From Achromobacter sp. AONIH1 (GTDB taxonomy: Bacteria; Pseudomonadota; Gammaproteobacteria; Burkholderiales; Burkholderiaceae_B): a DNA stretch of 64,000 nucleotides. Of the stretch, positions 56,425-64,000 are shown in pieces. The position numbers and the translations under genes were made by a program. The stretch's first letter is position 1; each line of letters opens with the position of its first letter. Below the pieces are notes generated by a model. That model was not told the DNA's origin, did no database searches, and saw only the letters and a program-made list of their open reading frames with translations. The stretch lies in the NCBI RefSeq assembly GCF_002902905.1, contig NZ_CP026124.1, positions 2,542,001-2,606,000 of the forward strand. Reading direction: 5' to 3'.

Positions 56425-58542
56425 CTAGAAGCCCGCTTCCCGCCAGAACACGCTGGCCGCCGTGCGCAGCAGGCGCGCGCCGGGAGCTTCCCAATCGCCA
56501 TGGATGCTGACCCGGCCGCGCCAGCTGTGCTGGCGCGCCTGGGCGGGCGGATCGGCGCTTTCCACGTCCAGCATCACCCGGTACACCGGCCGTTCCGGGT
56601 AGAGCAGGTTTTGCGACGCGCGCACCTGTACGTCGCCGCCGGCGGGGGCGGACAGCACCGCTTCCTGCAGCACGCGGGTGGCGTCCTGGTCGATGCTGCG
56701 CACGCGCAGATCCAGGTCCGGTCCGGCGCCGCCATCGGCGATGAAGCGCGCCGTCTGGCCGGCGCGCAGGCGCGGCAAGGCATCCTCGGGCACATACGCC
56801 ACCACCTGCAGCGGGCCCGCGCTCACGACACGTCCCAGCAGCTCGCGGCGGCCCAGCCAGTCGCCCTGGCGCAGGTCCGGATCACGGTCGCGCAGCCGGC
56901 CGGCGCCTGGCGCTTCCAGGCGGTAGCGCGCCGCTTCGCTGTCCACCGCGACCTGCTGCGCCTGCGCCTCGGCCTGGCGCTCGCGCAGCACCTGCCAGTC
57001 GCGTCGCAATTCGGGATCGAAGCCGGCGGCGGCGGACTGCCGCGCCAGTTGCAGCGAGCGCGCCTGGCTTTGCGCGGCGCTGGCGGCCAGCGAAGGCGTG
57101 TCCAGCACGAAAGCGTCCTCATGGGCCTGCAGCGCGTGCCCCTCGGCCGGCGGGGGCGAGGCCAGTCGCGACGCTTCCGGCGCATGCAGCGGCCATTGCT
57201 CGCGCGCTTGCAACAGGCCGCTGCCGCGCACCGGCACGGGCCAGGGCGCGAAGGCACCCAGCACGATCAGGATCAGCAGCAGCGCGCTCCAGCGCGCGCG
57301 CCGGCTGCCGCCGATAGCCGCGCCGCGCTGCCGCCATGCGCCGATCTCGGACCACAGGGGACGGGCGATGAACCACACGATTTCCACCAGGAAAAGAAAG
57401 ATGCCCAGGGCCTTGATGAAGAAGTGATAGACCAGGGCCGCGATGCCCAGGAACAGGACCAGGCGGTAGATCCAGGTGGCCCAGGCGAACAGGATCAGTC
57501 CGCGCCGCCGCGCGGCGGGAAAGTGCTCCGGCGCCGGCTCGCCCAGCGCGAACAGCCGTTCGCGCAGGTCCCAGCGCGCCAGCGCGAAGGCGCGGGCATG
57601 CAGGTTCGGCATCTGCAGGAAATCCGACAGCAGGAAGTAGCCGTCGAAGCGCATGAACGGGCTGGCGTTGATCAGCACGGTGCTGACCCAGGTGGTGGTG
57701 GCCAGCAGGAAGGCCATCGCGCGCAGCGGGCCGTCCGGCAGCCAGACCCAGGCCAGCATGGCCCAGACGGCGATGGTCAGCTCGGTGGCGATACCCGCCG
57801 CCGCAACCTTCAGGCGCTGGTCGCGGCGCGTCAGCTTCCATACCTCGTTGGTGTCGGTATAGGCCACGGGCCATAGCACCAGGAAGGCCACGCCCATGGT
57901 CGGCACGCGGCAGCCATAGCGCTTGGCCGTCACGCCATGGCCGAACTCGTGCAGCGTCTTCACCGCCGCCAGCGTCAGGCCGTAGGCGGCCAGCCCTTCC
58001 CAGCTCAGCATGTCCACCAGCGTGGCGGTGAAAGCGTCCCAGGAACGCGACACGCCCCACATTCCGGCCAGCAGCGCGGCCAGCGTCAGCCAGCGGAAGG
58101 CCGGCCCGTACAGGAAGGCCAGCCTTGGCGTCCAGCGCGTCAACCAGCGGTCCGGGCGCAGCAGCGGCACGCGGAAGAACAGATAGTTGTGCAGCAGCCA
58201 TTGCGACCAGCCGGCGCGGCGGCGCTGGCGCTGCTCGGCCAGTTCAGCCGCGGTCAGCGCGGCCGGCTGCAACAGCTCATGCTGCGCCAGGAAGCGGTGC
58301 ATGGCCTCGACATCGTCCGGTTCGGCGCGCAGCGTGGTCTCGGCCTGGATGCGCCGCGCGATCACGCCGGGCCAGCGCAGCCGCCAGCGCTGCAGGATCT
58401 CGAAACTGGCCCAGTCGATCTGGAAGAACAGGTTGCGCACCGGATCGTGCAGCGTCCAGCTGGGCTGGCCGTCCGGCAGGGCCGGGCCGGGCAGCAGGTC
58501 CAGTTCGTCGCGCAGCGGCGGCAGGGGCGTGGCCGGCGTCAT
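56425..58542 (-). CDS. M50 peptidase/HlyD hybrid membrane protein
   Basis: This protein of 705 residues has a site-2-protease-like N-terminal half and a membrane-fusion C-terminal part. The zinc motif HEFGH (about 198-202) lies in a helix after VKTLHEFGHG, and the second site NASPFMRFDGYFLLSD comes about 100 residues later, so the protease site looks intact. About eight hydrophobic helices are seen between 140 and 430. The C-terminal 250 residues resemble HlyD (PVRGSGLLQAREQWPLHAPE, VVAYVPEDALPRLRAGQTARF). Such hybrids occur beside HlyD adaptors and giant adhesins. It overlaps the HlyD gene by 4 bp. Confidence 0.85.
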   Translation of the reverse strand: MTPATPLPPLRDELDLLPGPALPDGQPSWTLHDPVRNLFFQIDWASFEILQRWRLRWPGVIARRIQAETTLRAEPDDVEAMHRFLAQHELLQPAALTAAELAEQRQRRRAGWSQWLLHNYLFFRVPLLRPDRWLTRWTPRLAFLYGPAFRWLTLAALLAGMWGVSRSWDAFTATLVDMLSWEGLAAYGLTLAAVKTLHEFGHGVTAKRYGCRVPTMGVAFLVLWPVAYTDTNEVWKLTRRDQRLKVAAAGIATELTIAVWAMLAWVWLPDGPLRAMAFLLATTTWVSTVLINASPFMRFDGYFLLSDFLQMPNLHARAFALARWDLRERLFALGEPAPEHFPAARRRGLILFAWATWIYRLVLFLGIAALVYHFFIKALGIFLFLVEIVWFIARPLWSEIGAWRQRGAAIGGSRRARWSALLLILIVLGAFAPWPVPVRGSGLLQAREQWPLHAPEASRLASPPPAEGHALQAHEDAFVLDTPSLAASAAQSQARSLQLARQSAAAGFDPELRRDWQVLRERQAEAQAQQVAVDSEAARYRLEAPGAGRLRDRDPDLRQGDWLGRRELLGRVVSAGPLQVVAYVPEDALPRLRAGQTARFIADGGAGPDLDLRVRSIDQDATRVLQEAVLSAPAGGDVQVRASQNLLYPERPVYRVMLDVESADPPAQARQHSWRGRVSIHGDWEAPGARLLRTAASVFWREAGF

Positions 58543-59930
58543 AGCGCCACGAACTGGCGGATGGCCGCCCAGGGCTTGCGCAGGATCCAATAGGCCAGCG
58601 GCACGCGCTCGCCTTGCAGCTTGGCGGTGCCCTTCAGGCCGATGCGCGGTCCCTGCGCCTGATCCAGCGAGGCGCGCAGGCGATAGGCGTAGCTGCCGTC
58701 GGGCCGCGCCACGGCGTCATAGGCCATGTAGCGCACGCGGCCCTGCACGGCCGTCAGCGGGTCGGCGGCCAGATACAGCCGCAGCGGCGCGCCCTCGGCC
58801 AGCGGAATGGCGTCGCCCACCGGCACCCAGGCCTCGATCTCCACCGCGTCCGGATCGGCCACGCGCATGACGCGTTCGCCGGTCTGCACCGGTTTGCCTA
58901 TCCACTCCGACGGCGAATCGAACAGCACCATGCCGTCCCGGGGCGCTGTCACGCTGGCGCGGCCCAGTTGCTCGGCCAGGAAGGCCTGCTCGGCCCGGCG
59001 CTCGCCGATCTTGCCGGCCAGCGCCGCCAGCTGCGCCTTGGAGCGCGGATCGCCCAGCGCCATCTGGGCGAACTGCCGGTATTCGGCTTCGGCCGTGCTC
59101 AGCGCCTGTTGCGCCACCTGCAGGCGGCTGGCGATCTGGGCCTCGTCCAGGCTGAACAGGGGCTGGCCCTGCTTCACGATCTGGTTGGGCTGCACGTGGA
59201 TCTGCGCGACCACGCCGTCCAGCGGCGCGCGCAGCACGGCGGGTTGCGCGGCGACCAGCTCGCCCGGCGCCAGCACCGACAGGCGCACCGGAATCGCGCC
59301 AGCCGCCAGCAGTGCGCAGGCGGCCCACAGGCCGGGGCGGCGCCCGCCGCGCCCCGCCGCGGCGGGCCGCGAGCGGGCGCGGTTGCGCCAGGCGTCCCAG
59401 GACCAGGGCCGGGCGCGCTGCAAGGCCCGCCATGCATGGCACCAGATGCGGCTCCACTCGGTCAGCAGCGGCAGCAGCGTCGGCGCGACGGGATCGGCGC
59501 CGGCCAGCAGCAGGCCGCCTGCGGGGCGGGCATCCGGTTCCTCAAGCATGCGTAGCGGCAGCCACACGCCCTGCGGCGGCAGCCATTCGCGCCATTGCGC
59601 GCCGAGTTCGTCCGGCAGGTCAGCGGCCGAGACCGCGCGCGCCGTATCGCCGTCCGCCCGCGCCAGGTGTGCGCAGGCGCGCGCCAGCCATTGCGCATAG
59701 GGCGCGTTGCGGTCGGGCTGCACCACGCCCGACAGCGCGGCCACGCCGCCGGCTTCGCGCCACAGGGCGGCCTGCCGGTAGGGCGCCAGCAGCCGCGTAT
59801 CGTTGACCAGCAGGAATTCCAGCTCGGGCAGGCTGGCGGCGAGCCGGGCGCGGTGGCCCAGCTCCAGCAGCAGCACCGCCGGGCTGGCGGCCTCGGGCGC
59901 TTCAGGCATGTTCAAGCGCGACCCCGTCAT
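58539..59930 (-). CDS. HlyD-family membrane fusion protein with N-terminal GAF-like domain
   Basis: This 463-residue protein has an N-terminal cytoplasmic region (1-190) of GAF-like pattern (LASLPELEFLLVNDTRLLAPYRQAALW in parts). One membrane helix (about 200-220, LWAACALLAAGAIPVRLS) follows. The periplasmic HlyD part has two biotinyl-lipoyl halves (VLRAPLDGVVAQIHVQPNQIVKQGQPLF; VTAPRDGMVLFDSPSEWIGKPVQTGE) around a short coiled coil, and ends with RVPLAYWILRKPW. It would bridge inner and outer membrane for export of the neighbouring adhesin. It starts 10 bp after the adhesin gene. Confidence 0.85.
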   Translation of the reverse strand: MTGSRLNMPEAPEAASPAVLLLELGHRARLAASLPELEFLLVNDTRLLAPYRQAALWREAGGVAALSGVVQPDRNAPYAQWLARACAHLARADGDTARAVSAADLPDELGAQWREWLPPQGVWLPLRMLEEPDARPAGGLLLAGADPVAPTLLPLLTEWSRIWCHAWRALQRARPWSWDAWRNRARSRPAAAGRGGRRPGLWAACALLAAGAIPVRLSVLAPGELVAAQPAVLRAPLDGVVAQIHVQPNQIVKQGQPLFSLDEAQIASRLQVAQQALSTAEAEYRQFAQMALGDPRSKAQLAALAGKIGERRAEQAFLAEQLGRASVTAPRDGMVLFDSPSEWIGKPVQTGERVMRVADPDAVEIEAWVPVGDAIPLAEGAPLRLYLAADPLTAVQGRVRYMAYDAVARPDGSYAYRLRASLDQAQGPRIGLKGTAKLQGERVPLAYWILRKPWAAIRQFVAL

Positions 59931-59940
59931 GCGTCATGGT

Positions 59941-62900
59941 TCATCCCCGCAGCCGCTGCGCCGCGCCGGCCGCCGTGCGCGCCTGCGTGGCGCGCTGCAT
60001 CTGCTCGGCCAGGCCGGAGCGGCCGGCGGGCGCCTGGCGCTCGGCCGCATGGCGGCCCGCGCTCAGCTTGAACACGGTCGAGGCCTCGTTGCCGCGTTCG
60101 TCGCGCGCCGTCAGGCGCAGCGCGATCTCGCCCGCGAAGCCGCGCGGCGGCTCCGCCTGCAGGCGGCCGCTGCGCGCATCGAAGCGGATCCAGGCGGGCA
60201 GGGCGCGGCCATCTTCCAGCGTCAACGACAGCTGGATCCTGGCGTCGGCCCGCGTGTGGCCAAAGACCGAGGACGGGATGCGCAGGTCCAGCGCCGCGCC
60301 GGGCTCCAGCGCGAGCGTGGTCAGGCCGCGCAGGACCACGAGTTCCTGGCCCGGCGCATCGCTGGCGCCGATGCGCTGCGGCGCATAGACGGCGGCGGCC
60401 GGCCGTTCGTCCGTGGCGCGCGGCGCGGGGGCCTGCCGGGCCCCGTGCTCGTCCATCGCCCAGGCCAGCGGCGACGCGTGCGCGGGAGAGCGCGAGCCGG
60501 CCTGCGCGCCGCCGAGCGAGGGCAGGAATTCGTCGCGCGGATCGGCGACCGGCGACAGGCTTGCCACGGGCGGGGCCAGCGGCGGCAGGAGCGTTCCGGG
60601 CGGGGGCGTGGGATGCACGTAGGGCGGCACCTGGCCCTGGACGGAGAAGGACAGCGACGAGACGGCCGAGACATTGCCGGCCGCGTCCCACTGCCGCACT
60701 TGCACCGCGTGCGCGCCGGGCGCATCCAGCGTCAGCTGGCTGCCCTGGCCATCGCGCCAGCTGGCGCCGCCATCCAGCGAATACTGCCAGCGGCCGCCGC
60801 TTTCCAGGTCGTCGACGCGCAGCACGCCGTTGCCGCTGAGCAGGCCGCCGGACGGATCGAGCGCGCGCTGTTCCAGGTTGAGCGCCGGACTGGCCGGCGG
60901 CTGCGTGTCGATGCGCAAGGCGCCGGACAGCGCGCTGCCGCTGCCGGCGTTGCCGGCCAGATCGCGCACCTGGCGCAGGTCCAGCGCGATGACGGCGTTG
61001 GACAGATCCGCGCCGGCGGCCGGCGTATAGGTGGCGGTCCAGGTCAGGCCGCCGTCGGCCGAGGACAGCCCGGCGAGCGTGCCGCCGGGCAGGGTGAAGG
61101 CGCTGGCGTCCAGCGACTGGATCGCCTCGCTGAAACGGATCGTCAGCCGCGTGCTCTGGCCGGCGGCCAGCAGCGCATCGGCCAGCGTCAGCGTCGCCGA
61201 GGGCGGCGTGACGTCGCTGGGCGTCACGGCGATGGCGATGCTGCTGGTGGCGCTGAGCGCGCCGCCGCTGCCGCTGTTGCCCTGGTCGTCGGTGACGATC
61301 CGCAAGGTCGCGGGGCCGACATAGTTGGCCGCGGCTTCGTAGACCAGCCCGTCCAGCGCGGCGTTGATGTCGGCCAGCGTGCCGGTGAACGTCAGCGTGG
61401 CCGAGCCATTGGCCGTGCCGTTCATGAACGTCAGACCGGCGACGCGCGACAGGCGCAGCAGGCCGTGGTCCGCCGACAGCGTCACCAGCAGTTGGCCGCC
61501 GCCGGCGTCCACGTCCTGGATACGGATGGCATTGCCATGCGCGGCATCGAACACCAGCGGAGAACCGCCGGCCGTCTGCTGCGAACCCGGCACGATGTTG
61601 ACGGGCGCATCATTGACCGCCGCGATGTCGAGCGTGATGCTGGCGCTGGCGGTCTGGCCGCCGCCGGAGCCGGTGTTGCCATTGTCGTTGACGCTGACGC
61701 TCAGCGTGACCTGGCCGGCGATGTTGGCGCCGGGCAGATAGCGCAGGCCGCCGGCGGCGATGAAGGCGTTCAGGTCGGCCTGCGAGCCGGTCAGGGTCAG
61801 CGCGCCGGCGCTGCCGCCGACGGTGACGCCGTTGCCGCTGATGGCCGACAGCGTGCCGGACGGCACGGACAGGGTGACGGTCAGCAGGCCGCTGCCGGCG
61901 TCCACGTCGCTCACCGTGATGCCGGTGATGACGCCGGCCGTGTCCTCGGTCAGGCTGATGCTGGACGGCACCGTGATGACGGGCGCGTCGTTGACCGCCG
62001 CGATGCGCAGGACGACCGTGTCGCTGGCGGAGAGGGCGCCGCCGGAGCCGGTGTTGCCCAGGTCGTTGACGGTGGCCGTCAGCGTGACGTCGCCGTTGGC
62101 GTTGGGCGCCGACAGGTAGCTGACGCGGCTGGCGGCGATGAAGGCGTTGATGTCGGCGATCGAGCCGGTCAGCACCAGCGTGCCGCTGCCGGAGCCGGTG
62201 ACGGTGACGCCGTTGGCGTTGAGCGCCGCGAGCGTGCCGGCGGGCACGGCCAGGGTCAGGGTGACGACGCTGCCGCCCGCGTCCACGTCGGCGATCGAGA
62301 TGCCGGTGACGGCGCCGGCCGTGTCCTCGCTGAAACCAAGCCGTACCGGCACGGCGATCGTCGGCGCGTCATTGACCGCCGCGATGTTCAGGTCGACGGT
62401 CTTGGTGTCGCTCAGGCTGCCGCCCGAGCCGGTGTTGCCGTTGTCGTTGATGCTGACGGTCAGTGTGACCACGCCCGTGGCATTGGCGGCGGGCGTATAG
62501 AGCACCTTGCTCGCCGCGATGAAGGCGTTCAGGTCTGCCAGCGTGCCGGTCAGCGTCATGGCGGTCGCCGTGCCGCCGATGACGATGCCCGAGCCGCTGC
62601 TGGCCGACAGCGCGCCGGCCGGCACGGACAGGGTGACGGTCAGCTGGCCGGCGCCGGCGTCCACGTCGCTGAACGAGATGCCGGTGATGGCGCCGGCGAT
62701 GTCCTCGGTCAGGCTGATGCCGGACGGCACGGTGATGACGGGCGCATCGTTGACCGCCGCGACGCGCAGGGTGACCGTGCCGCTGGCGGTTTCCGCGCCG
62801 TCCGTGCCGGTGTTGCCGTTGTCGTTGATCGTGACGCTGAGCGTGATGTCGCCATTGGCGTTGGGCGCGGCCAGGAAGCTGACTTCCAAGGCGGCGATGA

Positions 62901-64000
62901 AGGCATTCAGGTTGGCCACCGAGCCCGACAGGACCAGCACGCCGGTGCCCGAACCCTGCACGGTGACGCCGCCGCTGGTGAGCGCGTAAAGCCGTCCGGC
63001 GGGCACGCTCAGCGTCAGGGTGACGCTGCCGCTGCCCGCGTCCGCGTCGGACACGGAGATGCCGGTGATGAAGCCGGACGTGTCCTCGCTGAAATTCAGT
63101 GTCGACGGCAGCGTCAGCACCGGCGGGATATTGCCGTCCTGCACGTCGATGCTCTTGGCCGCGACGACGCTGCTATTGACGCCGTCCGACACCTGGAAGC
63201 TGATCGAGCGCGAGGCCACGGGCGTGCTTTCGCGGGTATTGACGAAAGTGATCGCGCGCAGCGCCGCCTGCCATTGCGCGACCGTGGCCAGGCCGCCGGC
63301 GGACGTCAGGGTGAGGATGCCGGTGGTCGGATCATAGAATCCCACGACGTTGCCCATGGTGGCTCCGTCGTTGACGAAACCCAGCACATCGCCCGCTTGC
63401 AGGTTGCCGATGGTGATCCGGGCGCTGGCCAGCGTCGTGCTGTCCGGATCGGACAAGGTCAGGCCGGCGTCGACGGCGACGGCATGCGAGCCGCCGCCCT
63501 TGCTCAGGAAGGCGGTGGCCCCGGCGGAGGGCGTCACGACGGGCGCGGGATCGAATTGCTTGACCGTGATGGAGCGCGTGACGTTGTCGCTGTCGCGCGA
63601 GCCGTCGCTGACCACGATGGAGATCGTGCGCGTGGCGGTGCTGGCGCCGGCGTCGTTGTTGGTATAGCGGATCGAGCGCAGCGCGGCTTCCCACTGCGCC
63701 ACCGTGGCCGAGCCGCTCAGCGTCAGCACGCCGGCGCTGTAGCTGCCGGAGATGCCGTTCATGGCCGTGAACAGCAGCATGTCGCTGGATTGGAGATTGC
63801 CGACGATGGCGATGACGGCCCGGCTCAGCGTGGCGCTGTCGCTGTCGCTGAGCGTGATGCCGCCGTCCACGGCCACCGGCACGGACGTGGAGCCCTTGAT
63901 GGTGAATTCCGGGTTTCCGGCGCTGGGCGTCACCACGGGCGCATAGGGCAGGGTGATGGTGGACGCCAGCGACAGGACGGCGGTGTCCACGCCGCCATTG
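59941..64000 (-). CDS. Giant cadherin-like/Ig-repeat surface protein (5' end outside window)
   Basis: The reading frame stays open to the right edge (codons before the first GTG at 63990 read N-G-G-V-D-T, which continues the repeat pattern), so the N-terminus is missing; 1353 residues are visible. The visible part holds two divergent repeats, then four closely related repeats of about 126 residues. Each of these has NDAP/PPV at the start, a TEDT/SEDT motif, DVDAG, LADLNAFIAA and DNGNTGSGG. A fifth divergent repeat, a bacterial Ig-like domain, and a C-terminal Put_Ig/CADG-type domain (LPAWIRFDARSGRLQAEPP) follow. A basic helical tail ends the protein. It should be a secreted or surface adhesin exported by the adjacent HlyD/M50 proteins. 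Confidence 0.88.
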   Translation of the reverse strand, partial: NGGVDTAVLSLASTITLPYAPVVTPSAGNPEFTIKGSTSVPVAVDGGITLSDSDSATLSRAVIAIVGNLQSSDMLLFTAMNGISGSYSAGVLTLSGSATVAQWEAALRSIRYTNNDAGASTATRTISIVVSDGSRDSDNVTRSITVKQFDPAPVVTPSAGATAFLSKGGGSHAVAVDAGLTLSDPDSTTLASARITIGNLQAGDVLGFVNDGATMGNVVGFYDPTTGILTLTSAGGLATVAQWQAALRAITFVNTRESTPVASRSISFQVSDGVNSSVVAAKSIDVQDGNIPPVLTLPSTLNFSEDTSGFITGISVSDADAGSGSVTLTLSVPAGRLYALTSGGVTVQGSGTGVLVLSGSVANLNAFIAALEVSFLAAPNANGDITLSVTINDNGNTGTDGAETASGTVTLRVAAVNDAPVITVPSGISLTEDIAGAITGISFSDVDAGAGQLTVTLSVPAGALSASSGSGIVIGGTATAMTLTGTLADLNAFIAASKVLYTPAANATGVVTLTVSINDNGNTGSGGSLSDTKTVDLNIAAVNDAPTIAVPVRLGFSEDTAGAVTGISIADVDAGGSVVTLTLAVPAGTLAALNANGVTVTGSGSGTLVLTGSIADINAFIAASRVSYLSAPNANGDVTLTATVNDLGNTGSGGALSASDTVVLRIAAVNDAPVITVPSSISLTEDTAGVITGITVSDVDAGSGLLTVTLSVPSGTLSAISGNGVTVGGSAGALTLTGSQADLNAFIAAGGLRYLPGANIAGQVTLSVSVNDNGNTGSGGGQTASASITLDIAAVNDAPVNIVPGSQQTAGGSPLVFDAAHGNAIRIQDVDAGGGQLLVTLSADHGLLRLSRVAGLTFMNGTANGSATLTFTGTLADINAALDGLVYEAAANYVGPATLRIVTDDQGNSGSGGALSATSSIAIAVTPSDVTPPSATLTLADALLAAGQSTRLTIRFSEAIQSLDASAFTLPGGTLAGLSSADGGLTWTATYTPAAGADLSNAVIALDLRQVRDLAGNAGSGSALSGALRIDTQPPASPALNLEQRALDPSGGLLSGNGVLRVDDLESGGRWQYSLDGGASWRDGQGSQLTLDAPGAHAVQVRQWDAAGNVSAVSSLSFSVQGQVPPYVHPTPPPGTLLPPLAPPVASLSPVADPRDEFLPSLGGAQAGSRSPAHASPLAWAMDEHGARQAPAPRATDERPAAAVYAPQRIGASDAPGQELVVLRGLTTLALEPGAALDLRIPSSVFGHTRADARIQLSLTLEDGRALPAWIRFDARSGRLQAEPPRGFAGEIALRLTARDERGNEASTVFKLSAGRHAAERQAPAGRSGLAEQMQRATQARTAAGAAQRLRG
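61606..63133 (-). repeat. Four tandem repeats of about 380 bp in the adhesin gene
   Basis: Repeat boundaries marked by the coding of N-D-A-P fall near 62750, 62370, 61986 and 61606, spacing about 380 bp. Each unit also contains the coding of D-N-G-N-T-G or D-L-G-N-T-G and L-N-A-F-I-A. The units are similar at DNA level, so unequal recombination could change the copy number. Confidence 0.75.

Noticed and set aside
60000..64000. Long plus-strand open frames opposite the adhesin gene (for example 62138-62500, 62507-62989)
   Set aside because: They mirror the repeat structure of the minus-strand gene and encode the antisense of its repeats; no ribosome sites or domains were seen.

Overview
The window looks like chromosomal DNA of a high-GC betaproteobacterium of the order Burkholderiales, most likely Alcaligenaceae (Bordetella/Achromobacter type). 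The evidence is a GC-rich coding style, a Bordetella-type porin, a chaperone-usher fimbrial locus, a TctBA tricarboxylate transporter pair, many LysR regulators, and the order quinone oxidoreductase - tpiA - secG - tRNA-Leu. No phage genes, insertion sequences, CRISPR arrays or rRNA were seen.

Layout. 1-4.9 kb: a minus-strand catabolic operon (three-subunit FAD/Fe-S amine dehydrogenase, DapA-family lyase, RidA, VOC protein) headed by an XRE-cupin regulator; it diverges from a DUF3311/sodium symporter pair and a porin (5.1-8.2 kb). 8.4-10.4 kb: a lipoprotein and threonine ammonia-lyase. 10.4-15.6 kb: a minus-strand fimbrial operon (pilin, chaperone, usher, tip adhesin). 15.9-19.7 kb: a PIN-domain protein, a small lipoprotein, a tRNA-Leu(UAA) gene interrupted by a group I intron, and a nitrilase divergent from a LysR regulator. 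20-27.7 kb: a cluster of regulators (an RcsB-like protein, an EAL phosphodiesterase, three OmpR-type winged-helix proteins, two LysR paralogues). 28-31 kb: tRNA-Ser(UGA), quinone oxidoreductase, tpiA, secG and tRNA-Leu(GAG).

31.7-48.0 kb is the most unusual part: ten tightly packed plus-strand genes that read as one operon. It begins with SrfA, SrfB (an Hsp70/actin-fold ATPase) and SrfC (a large GTPase). It continues with a single-pass membrane protein, a secreted von Willebrand A protein, a LolD-like ATPase, an FtsX/MacB-like permease, a secreted SUMF1-fold protein, two lipoproteins, and a membrane protein with a degenerate vWA domain. The ABC ATPase - permease - SUMF1 - lipoprotein set has the same parts as TagT-TagS-TagR-TagQ, the envelope sensor of the type VI secretion threonine-phosphorylation pathway, but no kinase, phosphatase or T6SS gene is present. 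The inferred picture is an envelope-spanning machine that links an outer-membrane lipoprotein sensor to two cytoplasmic NTPases.

48.4-56.4 kb: TctA/TctB, an AraC regulator, a cupin, a nitroreductase, CsaA, a class IV aminotransferase divergent from a LysR regulator, and a GAF-GGDEF diguanylate cyclase. 56.4-64.0 kb: a minus-strand secretion/adhesion operon with a giant cadherin-like repeat protein (cut by the right edge), an HlyD-type adaptor and an M50-peptidase/HlyD hybrid.

A 22-bp sequence motif recurs upstream of the fimbrial operon, the RcsB-like gene and the EAL gene in the same orientation, which suggests one regulator controls fimbriae and c-di-GMP turnover together.
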